The translations under genes were made by a program, and so were the position numbers. The notes below the pieces were generated by a model. That model saw only the letters and a program-made list of their open reading frames with translations. It did not search any database and was not told the DNA's origin. Shown piece after piece: positions 37,380 through 47,969 of a stretch of 64,000 nucleotides of DNA. How positions within the stretch are numbered: position 1 is the first letter of the stretch; each line of letters starts with the position of its first letter. This stretch comes from Klebsiella grimontii (GTDB lineage: Bacteria; Pseudomonadota; Gammaproteobacteria; Enterobacterales; Enterobacteriaceae). Location: assembly GCF_900200035.1 (NCBI RefSeq), contig NZ_FZTC01000009.1, positions 64,001 through 128,000 of the forward strand. Direction: 5' to 3'.

Positions 37380-39527
37380 TTAGCCCAGCGCGCTTTCGCG
37401 CAGACGGGTTTTCAGCTTGTTGTACTCGTCAATCACGTACTGCTCGGCGGCCCGCTGGTCGGCAATCGGCTCAATGTTGACGGCGCAGTACTTGTACTCC
37501 GGGGTTTTGGTTATCGGGCTCAGGTTCTCAGAAACCAGCTCGTTACAGGCGCCAATCCACCACTGGTAGGTCATATAAACCGCCCCTTTATTTGGGCGAT
37601 CGCTGACCTGCGCGCGGGTGATGATTTTGCCTTTACGCGAGTTCACCCACACCAGCGCTTCATCCTCAATGCCTAAACGCTCGGCATCGGCGGTGTTGAT
37701 CTGCGCGTAGCCCGGTTCATCCGCCAGCGCGGCCAGCGCCGCACAGTTGCCGGTCATCGAACGACACGAGTAGTGGCCGACTTCACGCACCGTCGACAGC
37801 ACCATCGGATACTCGTCGGTGAGCTTGTCAATCGGCGTGACCCAGTCGCAGGTGAAGAACTGCGCCAGACCGTTCGGGGTATCAAACTTCTCTTTAAACA
37901 GATAAGAGGTCCCCTGGTCAGCGTCGGACTCATCGCGGCATGGCCACATCACGTAGCCCAGCTCGCCCATTTTCTCGTAGGTGGCGCCGTAGAAATCCGG
38001 GCACAGATGACGCAACTCGTCCCAGATCTCCTGGGTGTTGTTGTAGTGCATCTTATAGCCCATACGGGTGGCGATTTCGCTGATGATCTGCCAGTCGGTT
38101 TTCAGGTCCCACTTCGGCTCTACCGCTTTAAAGAAGCGCTGGAAGCCGCGGTCCGCTGCGGTATAGACGCCTTCATGCTCGCCCCACGAGGTGGACGGCA
38201 GGATGACGTCGGCCGCTGAGGCGGTTTTGGTCATGAAAATATCCTGGACGATAACCAGTTCCAGATCGTCGAAAGCCTTACGCACGGCGGACAGCTCGGC
38301 GTCGGTCTGGAGTGGATCTTCCCCCATGATGTACGCTGCCCGCACTTCGCCGTGCGCCGCGCGGTGCGGCAGCTCGCTGATGCGATAGCCGGTATGTTCC
38401 GGCAGGCTTTCAACGCCCCAGGCTTTGGCGAACTTCTCGCGATTTTCCGGGAACTTGACGTACTGATAGCCCGGATAGGTATCCGGCAGCGCGCCCATAT
38501 CGCAGGCGCCCTGAACGTTGTTCTGGCCACGTACCGGGTTAACGCCGACGCTCGGCTTGCCGAGGTTGCCGGTCAGGATCGCCAGGCTGGTCAGCGAACG
38601 CACGGTCTCCACGCCCTGATAGAACTGGGTCACGCCCATCCCCCACAGGATCGCGGCGGACTTTGCGTTGGCGTACATGCGGGCGCAGGCGCGGATCTCC
38701 TGAGCGCTGACGCCGGTAATCTCTTCCACCGACTCCGGCGTATAGCCTTCGACGATTTTGCGATACTCTTCGAAGCCCTCGGAACGGCTGGCGACGAAGG
38801 ATTTATCGTAGAGATCCTCTTCGATAATGACATGCCCGATGGCGTTGAGCAGCGCGATGTTCGAGCCGTTTTTCAGCGCAATGTGCATATCGGCGATGCG
38901 CGCGGTTTCGATTTTACGCGGATCGCAGACGATGATTTTCGCCCCATTGCGTTTGGCGTTAATCACGTGATTCGCCACAATAGGGTGTGAATCTGCCGGG
39001 TTGTACCCGAAGATAAACACGAGGTCGGTGTTGTCGATCTCGGTGATGGCATTACTCATAGCGCCGTTACCGACCGATTGGTGCAGACCTGCAACCGAAG
39101 GGCCGTGTCAGACGCGAGCGCAGCAGTCAACGTTATTGGTACCAATAACGGCGCGCGCGAATTTTTGCATCACATAGTTGGTTTCATTACCCGTCCCACG
39201 GGACGAACCGGTAGTCTGAATCGCGTCCGGGCCATACTTCTCTTTAATGGCGCTGAGACGAGTGGCGACGTAGTCGAGCGCCTCATCCCAGGAGACGGAT
39301 TCCAGTTTGCCGCCGCGCTGGCGACGGATCATGGGGGTTTTTAGGCGCGGGGTCAGGATCTGGGTATCGTTAATAAAGTCCCAGCCATAATAGCCTTTCA
39401 GACACAGGGTACCCTGGTTGGTTTTCCCCTGTGCCGCCTCAGCCCGGACGATTTTGCCGTTATCGACCACCAGGTTAATTTTGCAACCTGATGCGCAATA
39501 CGGGCAAACCGTGACGACTTTTTTCAT
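37380..39527 (-). CDS. fdhF: Formate dehydrogenase H, selenocysteine- and molybdenum-containing
   Basis: Catalytic subunit of the formate hydrogenlyase complex; oxidises formate to CO2 in fermentation. The frame is interrupted by an in-frame TGA at codon 140 (39108-39110). This is the conserved selenocysteine codon (CARV-U-HGPSV), not a mutation; read through, the product is 715 residues, the E. coli length. The N-terminal CPYCASGC plus C-G-T-L-C-LKG cysteines bind the [4Fe-4S] cluster, and the rest carries bis-MGD molybdopterin sites (for example GQNNVQGACDMGALP). A SECIS hairpin lies right after the TGA, and a sigma-54 promoter upstream. The other hydrogenlyase genes (hyc) are elsewhere, as in E. 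coli. Confidence 0.96.
39072..39110 (-). promoter_or_regulatory. SECIS element for selenocysteine insertion in fdhF
   Basis: Eleven bases after the UGA an upper stem-loop (39080-39096) forms from GGUUGCAGGUCUGCACC with a bulged U and a GGUC loop, the SelB-binding features of E. coli fdhF. Pairing in the lower stem extends toward the UGA. Confidence 0.92.
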
Positions 39528-39580
39528 CGGTCTTGCTCCAGTTAATCAATTGGCGCACACGCGCTATCGCGCCATCAATA

Positions 39581-39596
39581 TGCATCTTCTATGCCA
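39581..39596 (-). promoter_or_regulatory. Sigma-54 promoter of fdhF
   Basis: On the minus strand TGGCATAGAAGATGCA has the GG (-24) and GC (-12) at the correct spacing, close to the consensus TGGCAC-N5-TTGCA. Transcription would start about 45 bases before the fdhF ATG. This agrees with known FhlA/sigma-54 control of fdhF. Confidence 0.82.
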
Positions 39597-39667
39597 TGTT
39601 TTCATTGTGGGTATCGACTGATAATACGTCGTTTTTTTGGGCGAAATGATGACGAAAAGCAGGCTAT

Positions 39668-39681
39668 CGTCAGTTTTGACG
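39668..39681 (-). promoter_or_regulatory. Candidate FhlA upstream activating site
   Basis: CGTCA-GTTT-TGACG is a perfect dyad about 100 bases upstream of the inferred fdhF start point, the distance expected for FhlA binding. A CGAAATG half-site at 39642-39648 is nearby. Assignment is by position and symmetry only. Confidence 0.45.
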
Positions 39682-39725
39682 TGTCGATGAAAATACCGCG
39701 CGACGGACGTCACGCGGCGTGAGGG

Positions 39726-41189
39726 TTATTTTTTGGCTACCGGCGCCTGGTAGCCGCCGCCTAGCGTTTTGATCAGCTGAATACTCTGAACTACACGCCG
39801 GGAATCGAGTATCAGTAACGACATCTCTTCCGCCAGCACCGGCAGTCTGGCTTCGGTCGCCAGCAAACGGCTGCTAAGCCCGCGTTTATAGGCCGCTTCG
39901 GCGGCGGCTTGGGTGTAGCGGAAAGCGCTGACCCGCTCAGCCTGCATTGTGCGCTCATCGTTCAGCGTTTGCAGGCGCGTGCCGTTGATAGCGACATCGC
40001 GCACGGCGTCGAGCACCGACTGGTTATAGCGCTCAATCAGCATGTTGCTGGAGGCGCGGGTGCTCTCGAGGTTCGCATTCAGGCGTCCGCCATCAAACAG
40101 CGGCAGCGTCAGGCCAGGAATAAAGTTGATCTGCTTGCTGCGGTTTTCGAACAGTTTATCCAGGTGAATGGAATCGACGCCGAAGAACGCTTTGATATCA
40201 AAGCTCGGGTAGAACAGGGCGCGCGCGGCGTTCACCTGATTCAGCGAAGCCTGGACATACCAGCGCATAGCCTGTAGATCCGGACGTCGGGCCAGCAAAT
40301 CGTAGGAGAGCGTAGCTGGAATACCGGTTTGCACCCGCGGCAGAGATACGGGCTTGATCGCAGGGAGATCGCCAGCCCCCGCGCCGATCAGGGCGCGCAG
40401 AGTTTCACGAGTTTCGACGATCTGCCCTTTTACCGCGGCGATCTGTTTATCGACCGCCAGCACCTGCGCTCGGGCGCCGTGATAAGGCACCTGCGCCTCC
40501 AGGCCATGGGCAACCTTACTCTGGTGCGCTTCTACCGCATACTCAATGACTTCGCGGGTTTGTTGCAACAGGTCGAGCATCTGATAGCTGGCCTGCATGC
40601 TGTAGTAAAGCTGAGCGACGCCGGTGGAGATCGCCAGCTCTACGGTGGCTGTCTCGGCGACGGCGGCGTTTTGCGCGCCGATAGCCGCAGCAACGGCAGA
40701 ACGGTGGACGCCCCATAAATCCAGATCCAGACCGGCGAGCAGCCCAACGGTGCCCTCGGTATAGTAGGGGCCGTCCATCGGCATGAGCCGACTGTCGGAT
40801 TGGTCGGCGAACGGGCCAAGGAAACCATTGGTCGAAACGCGCTGGCGGTTGAGCATCCCCATGGCGGCAACCTGAAGCTGCGTACCGGCTTCCAGCAGAT
40901 CGGCCTGCGATTGCGCTTTTTCTTCACGCAGTTTCGCTTCGGCAAGCGTGTGTGACCCGGAAAGCGAGCGCTGAATTAAGGCGTCCAGCTGCGGGTCATT
41001 GAACTGACGCCACCACTGCGCCTGCGGCCATCCCTGGCTGGCGAGATGGATATCGCTGGCCAGCTTAATCTGCTCTGGCTGCAGCTGTTGATGCGGCGTG
41101 GAATCTTTGCGCACCAGCGCGCAGCCGGAAAGCGCCGTAGCGCTACCGAGCAGGCCGCAGAGTAGTAAGCGTGAAAGGTTACGGGTCAT
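39726..41189 (-). CDS. mdtP: Outer-membrane efflux channel MdtP
   Basis: TolC-like outer-membrane factor of the MdtNOP efflux system. The 487-residue product matches E. coli MdtP (488). It has a lipoprotein signal with lipobox LSGC (Cys about 23) and two outer-membrane-efflux-protein repeats made of long helices and barrel strands (RRPDLQAMRW and PSFDIKAFFG are typical). It is last of mdtNOP and overlaps mdtO by 4 bases. E. coli MdtNOP has been linked to puromycin, acriflavine and sulfur-compound tolerance. Confidence 0.94.
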   Translation of the reverse strand: MTRNLSRLLLCGLLGSATALSGCALVRKDSTPHQQLQPEQIKLASDIHLASQGWPQAQWWRQFNDPQLDALIQRSLSGSHTLAEAKLREEKAQSQADLLEAGTQLQVAAMGMLNRQRVSTNGFLGPFADQSDSRLMPMDGPYYTEGTVGLLAGLDLDLWGVHRSAVAAAIGAQNAAVAETATVELAISTGVAQLYYSMQASYQMLDLLQQTREVIEYAVEAHQSKVAHGLEAQVPYHGARAQVLAVDKQIAAVKGQIVETRETLRALIGAGAGDLPAIKPVSLPRVQTGIPATLSYDLLARRPDLQAMRWYVQASLNQVNAARALFYPSFDIKAFFGVDSIHLDKLFENRSKQINFIPGLTLPLFDGGRLNANLESTRASSNMLIERYNQSVLDAVRDVAINGTRLQTLNDERTMQAERVSAFRYTQAAAEAAYKRGLSSRLLATEARLPVLAEEMSLLILDSRRVVQSIQLIKTLGGGYQAPVAKK

Positions 41190-43231
41190 AGTTGAGCGGC
41201 TCCTTGCACTTGCTCTTCGGCTGGCGTCAGCGCCGGGCGAGTCCAGTCCGGTAAACGGGCCATTTGCTGCATGACGCGTTGCTCCTGTTGATATAGCGTG
41301 GGTGAAATGGCGGTGTCGATAAGCTCGATGACCGGGGGCGTGCTGGCTGCGGCGGCCAGCCCGGCGGCGTATTTTTCCAGGGCATCGGCAAAACGCCCGG
41401 CCCGCTCCTGCAATAGCGAATTATCCAGCGCCTGGGCGTCATTCCAGGCGGCATCCCAGGCGTAGAGGATTTCGCGCCCCTGCTGAATAACCGCCTGGCT
41501 ACGTTTCACCAGCAGCAGACGCTGGTCATCGTCAAGCTGGCGCTCCAGCGCCACCCGCTCGCAGATCTCTTCGCAGCTATTCAACGCCGCATGAACGCCG
41601 ACGCGCAGTTGCAGATAGGTTCGCTGAGCGGCGGCTTCCTGCTGGCGCGGAACGCGGAGCAATTTGCCAAGCAGACCCAGCGCGCCCGCCAGCTTTTGCG
41701 GCAGAGTTTTCGCTTCGCTTTCCGGCCAGATAAAGGTGTAAAGCACCGCTGAAACGACGATGCCAATCATAATACCGAAGGCGCGATCGCGGATTTCCGC
41801 CAGGTCGTAAATCGGACCGAAGGCATTTTCCAGCGTCGCCAGCGCGAAGGTGACCACCATTTGCGTACCGATGTATGAAGAGCGTTCTGAGCCGGTGGCG
41901 ATCCATGAAGCGATGAGAAAAACCGGCGCCAGCACCAGCAGCAGTTCAACGATATTATCCAGCCAGGGCATCACAAAAATGGTCATCAGCAGGGCGAGAA
42001 CCGCGCCGCAGAATGCGCCGCCGAAGCGCAGGGTCATTTTCTGATACGACGAGCCGAGATTGGGGTTAGCGACGATGATGCAGGTCAGCATGCAGGTGTG
42101 AATCCCTTCCCAATCGACGCCGGAATAAAAGACGTAGCAGATCATGCACGCCAGCAGCGTTTTCAGGGCGTAACGAATATAGTTCGGATTAGTGAAAGCA
42201 TCCGGCGCCATGGAGGGTGGTTTGGTTGCAGGCGTGGGCGGCGTGTCCGGGTCCATTTGACCCAGCTGTCGCAGAATCTGACAGGCATTCTCCAGCCCGC
42301 ATTCGCGTGCCGCAGCGGTCTCTTCAGCGCTCAGTTGCCACTCGCTATGCCAGGTCTCCCCGTCGCTAATGGCGTTTTTCAGGGCGGCGATTTCGCTTTG
42401 CAGCTTTTGCCGTAGAGAATCGATTGTCTGATTTTTGGCAAAGGCGGCGGCGTCGTAGCGGTTCAGCGTGGCGTAAAGGTAGGTCACCGTCGTGACGCAG
42501 GTTTGCAACCATGCGCTTCTTGCTCGCCAGTCGGCATCATCGGCCATACAGAAGACGTTCAGTTTTTGCAGCGCTAACGCTTCCTGTTCAATGCGCTTTT
42601 CAGGTAGCGGTTCGGCGGATTGCGTCAGGCGGCTGGCGGCGTCATCAAGCCGCGCGCACAGGGCTGCGCGCATCTGATCCGCCGCGCGGGCGGGAAACCA
42701 CAGGACGCCGATCAGTACCATCAGCAGCGTCGGGTAGAGTCCCACGACGATACACCATAGCGTCAGACGAACGACGACTTCGGGGTAATCGAGCATTCCG
42801 GGGAAAGATTGCCCGTAGATTGAAACAATCGCCACGGCGAAGAAGACCAGCCCCAGGCGATGGGCGCGCATCATAAACATACAGCCCAGCAAAATTACGC
42901 CAGCGACGATCAGCCGCACGAGCGGATAGCTATAAGACCATTTGTAGATCAGAAATAAGCTGCCGATTTCCATCGCCGTGGCCACCACGAACAGGATCGC
43001 CACGAATTTGGTATAGAAGGCGTTGGACTGGATACCGTAAAACAGCACCGCCAGCGAAAGCGCCAGAAAGGGGATCTCGAAGGTCATTGAGATCAGCACC
43101 ACCAGCAGGCAGCCAACCCAAAGCTGCATGGTTTGCGGCACTCTGCCGGGGCGCTCTTCGCTTAATTCCTCGCGAAAAAAAACCAGCGCTTTGACCAGCG
43201 GCAGCGGCAGGTAATTAAGCGCGTTCATCAT
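41186..43231 (-). CDS. mdtO: Inner-membrane efflux protein MdtO (FUSC family)
   Basis: Inner-membrane component of MdtNOP, 681 residues (E. coli 683). Two blocks of transmembrane helices (about 35-175 and 350-490) flank a cytoplasmic helical domain, the FUSC/aromatic acid exporter layout seen also in AaeB. The segments LGSSYQKMTLRFGGAFCGA and RDRAFGIMIGIVVSA belong to the second block. It overlaps mdtN and mdtP by 4 bases on either side, so the three are translationally coupled. Confidence 0.93.
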   Translation of the reverse strand: MMNALNYLPLPLVKALVFFREELSEERPGRVPQTMQLWVGCLLVVLISMTFEIPFLALSLAVLFYGIQSNAFYTKFVAILFVVATAMEIGSLFLIYKWSYSYPLVRLIVAGVILLGCMFMMRAHRLGLVFFAVAIVSIYGQSFPGMLDYPEVVVRLTLWCIVVGLYPTLLMVLIGVLWFPARAADQMRAALCARLDDAASRLTQSAEPLPEKRIEQEALALQKLNVFCMADDADWRARSAWLQTCVTTVTYLYATLNRYDAAAFAKNQTIDSLRQKLQSEIAALKNAISDGETWHSEWQLSAEETAAARECGLENACQILRQLGQMDPDTPPTPATKPPSMAPDAFTNPNYIRYALKTLLACMICYVFYSGVDWEGIHTCMLTCIIVANPNLGSSYQKMTLRFGGAFCGAVLALLMTIFVMPWLDNIVELLLVLAPVFLIASWIATGSERSSYIGTQMVVTFALATLENAFGPIYDLAEIRDRAFGIMIGIVVSAVLYTFIWPESEAKTLPQKLAGALGLLGKLLRVPRQQEAAAQRTYLQLRVGVHAALNSCEEICERVALERQLDDDQRLLLVKRSQAVIQQGREILYAWDAAWNDAQALDNSLLQERAGRFADALEKYAAGLAAAASTPPVIELIDTAISPTLYQQEQRVMQQMARLPDWTRPALTPAEEQVQGAAQL

Positions 43232-44259
43232 TGCGGCTCGAGAGTGGCGACCGCCGATGCGCCGATGCGGAACATCTCTGCGTCGGGTTTATCCACCATG
43301 ATTTTTACCGGGAAACGCTGGGCCACGCGAACCCAGTTAATCGAACGGGAAACCCGCGGCAGACCGCCCAGCACCAGACCGCCGTCGTCAGGCAGTACGC
43401 CGTAGCCGACGGAATCGACTTTACCGGCGAAGGTTTTGCCGCTGTCGCTCATCAGGCGAATAGTCGCGGGTGTACCGGTGTGGATGTTTTTCAACTCCGT
43501 TTCGCGGAAGTTGGCGATGACGTACCAGTGGCGGGTATCAATCAGGGTAAAGAGCGGACGCATAGCGGAGGCAAACTGGCCGATGGAGGTTTTTAATGCG
43601 ACCACCCGTCCATCGAACGGTGCGCGAACCGTGGCCATTTCAAGATGTAGTTTAGTGAGCGCGATATCTGCTTCAACGGCGACTCGCTGGGCAACCAGCG
43701 CATCGATGCCGCTGACCGCGCTGGCGGCCTGTTGCGCCTGGAGCAATACCGCATTAAGGTCGGCTGCGGCGGCGCGCTGCGCCGTTCTGGCGCGATCGAC
43801 ATCCTCTGCGGAAACAAAACCTTCCTTGAGCAACGGCTCGGTGCGGCGCAGGGTATCGCTGGCCTGTTTAGCCGCCGCGCGGGCTTTGGCGACCGTCGCC
43901 TGAACGGAGTCAGCGCCATATTTTTGCGCGTCTACGCTGCGCTGGGTGAGCATAATCTGTTTATCCAGCGCGGCAAGAGAAGCTTCGGCCTTCGCCAGGT
44001 TCATTTCATAGGTCCGGGGATCGATGCGAAACAGCAGATCGCCCTGCTTGACCTGCTGGTTATCGCTAACCGCCAGTTCGACAATGCGGCCGCTGACTTC
44101 CGGAACCACATCAATCGTATCCGCTGAAGCGTAGGCGTCGTTAGTAGCGGGCGCGCTATCCAGTCGCCAGATGACAAAGAGTAAAACGACGACGGCCAGT
44201 AGTACCAGAAGCAGAGCCGGTAATTTATTGCGAGGAATTTTTTTCGACGAACTTTCCAT
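43228..44259 (-). CDS. mdtN: Membrane fusion protein MdtN
   Basis: Periplasmic adaptor (HlyD/EmrA type) that links MdtO to MdtP. The 343-residue product (E. coli 343) has one N-terminal membrane anchor (about 12-30). A lipoyl-like half motif follows (VVPEVSGRIVELAVSDNQQV, about 51-70), then a helical hairpin (about 85-190), the second lipoyl half (TVRAPFDGRV) and beta-barrel domains. It overlaps mdtO by 4 bases and follows ytcA closely. Confidence 0.94.
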   Translation of the reverse strand: MESSSKKIPRNKLPALLLVLLAVVVLLFVIWRLDSAPATNDAYASADTIDVVPEVSGRIVELAVSDNQQVKQGDLLFRIDPRTYEMNLAKAEASLAALDKQIMLTQRSVDAQKYGADSVQATVAKARAAAKQASDTLRRTEPLLKEGFVSAEDVDRARTAQRAAAADLNAVLLQAQQAASAVSGIDALVAQRVAVEADIALTKLHLEMATVRAPFDGRVVALKTSIGQFASAMRPLFTLIDTRHWYVIANFRETELKNIHTGTPATIRLMSDSGKTFAGKVDSVGYGVLPDDGGLVLGGLPRVSRSINWVRVAQRFPVKIMVDKPDAEMFRIGASAVATLEPQ

Positions 44260-44278
44260 GAGTGCATCTCAATAGGGG

Positions 44279-44554
44279 TTAGAAAAATACCAGCCAGAAC
44301 AGCATGGAGTAGAGAGCAAAGAGGGCGGTATAAATAACGCCTGCAAGCGCTGGCATTTTATATTTGAGCAGAATAACCCGCCGCGTGATGAGCGTAAGGA
44401 TGACTCCGGCAATAATGCAGAAGAGCCATCCAGGATAATAGGCGCCAATGACCGGAATTGCCGGAGATAATGTACATCCCGTCAACAATGCGGCCGGAGT
44501 GAGCCAGCATATATTTTTTAGCTGCATCACAATACTGGATTTAACCGTTTGCAT
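44279..44554 (-). CDS. ytcA: Small membrane lipoprotein YtcA
   Basis: Orthologue of E. coli YtcA (91 residues). From ATG 44554 the product is exactly 91 residues; a start at 44566 would add four and has no spacing to its ribosome site. A lipobox LLTGC (Cys about 27) is followed by the conserved SPAIPVIGAYYP and two transmembrane helices. It lies 19 bases before mdtN and is probably the first gene of the ytcA-mdtNOP operon (DUF1656-like small partner as in aaeX-aaeAB). Confidence 0.9.
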   Translation of the reverse strand: MQTVKSSIVMQLKNICWLTPAALLTGCTLSPAIPVIGAYYPGWLFCIIAGVILTLITRRVILLKYKMPALAGVIYTALFALYSMLFWLVFF

Positions 44555-44774
44555 AATGAAATACATCCTGTCTATTGCGAAAAATATCCCGTGTGAATGT
44601 AAAACAGGAAAAAGAGGTCACAGTATCCCCATTTTTAATTGAGAGTGAAATGTCTTTATTAATCATCCGCATTCATAACTTATTTATATTTTTTATTGTT
44701 TTTAGGTGTTTATATTTCCCTCATGGATGTATTCGCTTCCGGAAAAGAATAGAAATTTCCGGAAGCGAGCCTGA

Positions 44775-46760
44775 TTAATTAGGCGTAACGATATTCACCC
44801 ACAGTTCAAATTGATCGAGCGTGGAGAAGATTTCATCCAGCTTTGCCGCATCGCCGGTGACTTTGGCTTTCCCTGTTTTCAGCAGATCGGCCATTTTGGC
44901 CTGGCCGGTCAACACGTCGTGCAGGTCAGCACGGCTGATAGTGAAGGATGCATCGGGCTTCTGCTGAGAAGCCTGGCGATAGTTGAGCACGCTATTGTTC
45001 AGCGTCAGATTCAGGGTTTCGCCTCGATCAAGATTGAAATTCAGGCTGATATTTTTGCCTGCCGCTTTCTCGCTATCCAGACGGACTGCCATGTAATCAA
45101 ACAGCATTTCGACCGTCATACCCTTGATGGTGTCGGGTGAATTTGAGGTATTGTGGGTGAGTTTATGCACGCCTTCGCGCAGCTCTTTCGCGCCGGTTAA
45201 GTAGAAACCGCGCCAGGTTGCGGACTCCGCCTGATAACCCAATTGCTCAAAGGAATTCGCTTGCAGATCTTTTGCCGCCTGGTTTTGCGGTTCGGCGGCA
45301 ATCACCTGCTTGAGCAGTTCTGACGTCCAGCGATAGTCGCCCTTGTCATAAGCTTTTTGCGCCAGCTCAATTGCCTGTTTTGCGCCGCCCAGCGCTTCGA
45401 CGTAGCGTTTACCCATATCGACCTGGCCGTAGGGGTTGAGGTTGGCCGGGTTGCCGTCAAAGTAACCGAGATAGAAGTTATAAACCGCGCGGGCGTTGTG
45501 GCTTACGGAACCATAGTAGCCGCGGCTGGCCCAGTTATTCTCCAGCGCTGGGGGCAACTTAATCATGTTGCCGATTTCGTTCATCGTATAGCCCTGATTA
45601 GCCAGATGGAGCGTCTGGTCATGGATATACTTGATGGTGTCGCGATATTTGCCGATATAGTCGTTAATGTGCTGGTTACCCCAGACCGGCCAGGTATGCG
45701 GCATAAACAGTACTTCAGCCTGACTGCCCCACATATCGAGCGTTTCATTCAGGTAATCGGTCCATTTACTGGTATCGCGCGTTTTAGCGCCGCGCAGGGT
45801 GTAGAAGTTATGCAGCGTATGGGTGGTATTTTCTGCGGTACATAATGCTTTAAGCGCCGGGATATAGAAGTGCATTTCTGATGGCGCCTCGCTGCCCGGC
45901 GCCATTAAAAAGTCAAATTCCAGGCCATCGATATTCAGTTTTTCACCGGTTTTGGTTATCGATTTGGTCGGGGCGATGATCGTTGGGTTGCCCGCGCTGA
46001 TGGTGACGCCCAGACCATTGCCGATATTGCCCTGAGCGTTATGGGGTAGCAACAGACCATAAGAGTAGAGAACCCGACGGTTCATAATATTCCCGGCCAG
46101 CACGTTTTCGCTGATGGCTTCTTCCATAAACCCGGCTGGAGCAATAACCTGCACTTTGCCTGTTTTAACATCCTCTTCGCTGACGATACCTTTGACGCCG
46201 CCATAGTGATCGGTGTGGCTATGGGTATAGATGACGGCAACAATAGGTTTTTGCGGGCGATGCTGATAGTAGAGGTCGAGGCTGGATTTTGCGGCTTCCG
46301 GGCTGACAAGGGGATCAACAACGATGATACCCGTATCGCCTTCAATAAAGGTAATATTGGAAATATCCTGGCCGCGGACCTGATACATGCGTTCGGTGAC
46401 TTTAAACAGGCCGGAAATACCGTTGATTTGCGACTGCCGCCACAGGCTGGGGTTCACCGTGTCGGGGGCTGGCGCATTGATATCGAATTTATAATCCTCC
46501 CCCCGATAATAGGTTTTCCCATCAGCATTTTTCAGAATACCTTGATTGAGAAGCGGGGCGATAAATCCCCGCTGCGCATCATCAAAGTCCTGACGGTCGT
46601 TAAAGGGTAGCGACTGGGTATATTTCTGGTTAATTTGCTGCGTATATTGCGTGGCTGGCTGGGCGGTCTCGCTCGCAAAAGAGGTGTTAACTAATAACCC
46701 TGTTGCGACAGCAATGGCAATAAAAGTCCTGTTCAAACGGAATAACTGCAAGTTATTCAT
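44775..46760 (-). CDS. yjcS: Linear primary-alkylsulfatase YjcS (metallo-beta-lactamase fold)
   Basis: Periplasmic enzyme predicted to hydrolyse linear alkyl sulfates such as SDS to alcohol and sulfate. From ATG 46760 the product has 661 residues, the E. coli length. The first in-frame ATG (46772) lies on top of the ribosome site GGAGA and is not the start. A signal peptide (about 1-29) is followed by a metallo-beta-lactamase domain with the dinuclear zinc motif [10 protein letters not shown] (H180, H182, D184, H185), a helical dimerisation domain, and an SCP2-like C-terminal domain (about 530-661). It is oriented with the ytcA-mdt genes downstream. Confidence 0.93.
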   Translation of the reverse strand: MNNLQLFRLNRTFIAIAVATGLLVNTSFASETAQPATQYTQQINQKYTQSLPFNDRQDFDDAQRGFIAPLLNQGILKNADGKTYYRGEDYKFDINAPAPDTVNPSLWRQSQINGISGLFKVTERMYQVRGQDISNITFIEGDTGIIVVDPLVSPEAAKSSLDLYYQHRPQKPIVAVIYTHSHTDHYGGVKGIVSEEDVKTGKVQVIAPAGFMEEAISENVLAGNIMNRRVLYSYGLLLPHNAQGNIGNGLGVTISAGNPTIIAPTKSITKTGEKLNIDGLEFDFLMAPGSEAPSEMHFYIPALKALCTAENTTHTLHNFYTLRGAKTRDTSKWTDYLNETLDMWGSQAEVLFMPHTWPVWGNQHINDYIGKYRDTIKYIHDQTLHLANQGYTMNEIGNMIKLPPALENNWASRGYYGSVSHNARAVYNFYLGYFDGNPANLNPYGQVDMGKRYVEALGGAKQAIELAQKAYDKGDYRWTSELLKQVIAAEPQNQAAKDLQANSFEQLGYQAESATWRGFYLTGAKELREGVHKLTHNTSNSPDTIKGMTVEMLFDYMAVRLDSEKAAGKNISLNFNLDRGETLNLTLNNSVLNYRQASQQKPDASFTISRADLHDVLTGQAKMADLLKTGKAKVTGDAAKLDEIFSTLDQFELWVNIVTPN

Positions 46761-46999
46761 ATAAATCTCCATTTATCATTTGCATTGTGAATCTATTTAG
46801 TTAAAAGAAGGGCTGCTTTATTTCTTTCCCATAATAAGATGGTTTTTTATGTTTATAGAATAAGAAATGTGAGATGGGCACCTCTTTTTATGAGGTATTT
46901 GTGCGGATTGCGATAGGGTGATTAATGAAGTTATTACATTCAATTATGATTTATAAAATCAGGGGCATTTAACTGCATATGATTTATGGTCATATTATG

Positions 47000-47030
47000 G
47001 GCCAGATACCGATATGAGCGGCATCTGGCC
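47000..47030 (-). terminator. Terminator-like hairpin after alsK
   Basis: GGCCAGAT / ATCTGGCC (8 bp, 15-base loop) starts 13 bases past the alsK stop. The following bases are not T-rich, so it may be a REP-like 3' end rather than a classical terminator. Confidence 0.5.
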
Positions 47031-47042
47031 TGACGTTAAATA

Positions 47043-47969
47043 TCATACTGTAACAGGAAGGGGTAAATAACGGCTGCGTGCCAGCGCCGCCGCGCCCTGG
47101 GCGCCGTTAAACGCTGATGATGACGCGGCGATAAAGCGTACGGCCTGATACGGCAGCGGACGGCGAACGTAGGTTTTGACCATCGCGATTAAGGCATCGC
47201 GCGGGAAGGCGGGCATATCCATCACACCGCCGCCAAGAATTACCGCGTCGGGATCGAACAGGTTGACGCTGGTGGCGATAGCGCGGGCGGCGTGGTTTAG
47301 CAACGTCTGGACAAACGGCTCCTGCTCGGCGTGGACGAACAGTTCGCCCAGCTCGTACGCTCGCGGCTGCTGTTCATACCAGCGCTTGAGCGCAATGCCG
47401 GAGCAAACGGTTTCCAGACAGGCGGGGTTGCCGCAGGCGCAGGTGAGGGCGTCATCGCCCAGCGGAATATGCCCCAGCTCGCCCGCCACGCCGTGCGCGC
47501 CGGTCCACGGCCCGCCGTTCAGCCAGACCGCGAAGCCCATACCGGTGCCAAGATAGGCCGCCAGCACCTCCTGCTCCTGCAGGCCATTCTCCTGTACATC
47601 AAAAGAGAGCTGCAGATTCACATCGCGCGAAAACTCCACCGGGCAGCATAGCGCTGCTTCCAGCCGGTCGGCCAGGTTGTAGAGGTCGTCGGCGGCGAGA
47701 GGTAGATTGGGCGTTGAGATAATCGTCCGCTTGTCTTTTGCCACCAGCGCCGGGAACCCCATCACCAGCCCGCAGCAACGGGCGTCGTGCAGGGTCAGCT
47801 GCTGCTGCAACAGGTTTTTAATGCCATTGACCAGGCCGTCGGCGCTAATCACGTCCGCGGTGCGCCGCTTTTCGCAGTGCAGCGCTTCGCCCTGCGCGGT
47901 TTGCAGGCAAAGGCGGATATGGGTCGCGCCCATATCCACGCCCGCAACAACGTTACGCTGTTTTTGCAT
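47043..47969 (-). CDS. alsK: D-allose kinase AlsK
   Basis: ROK-family sugar kinase that phosphorylates D-allose to D-allose 6-phosphate. From ATG 47969 the product is 308 residues (E. coli 309). Motifs are the N-terminal phosphate loop [10 protein letters not shown], the sugar site [12 protein letters not shown] and [11 protein letters not shown], and the ROK zinc site [10 protein letters not shown] with H in GHIP. An in-frame start at 48032 would overlap alsE by 80 bases and is not favoured. It overlaps alsE by 17 bases as last gene of the als operon. Confidence 0.94.
   Translation of the reverse strand: MQKQRNVVAGVDMGATHIRLCLQTAQGEALHCEKRRTADVISADGLVNGIKNLLQQQLTLHDARCCGLVMGFPALVAKDKRTIISTPNLPLAADDLYNLADRLEAALCCPVEFSRDVNLQLSFDVQENGLQEQEVLAAYLGTGMGFAVWLNGGPWTGAHGVAGELGHIPLGDDALTCACGNPACLETVCSGIALKRWYEQQPRAYELGELFVHAEQEPFVQTLLNHAARAIATSVNLFDPDAVILGGGVMDMPAFPRDALIAMVKTYVRRPLPYQAVRFIAASSSAFNGAQGAAALARSRYLPLPVTV

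Noticed and set aside
37380-39527. fdhF seen as two frames split by a stop codon, suggesting a pseudogene
   Set aside because: The stop is the conserved selenocysteine UGA at codon 140 with a matching SECIS; the rest is intact and full length.
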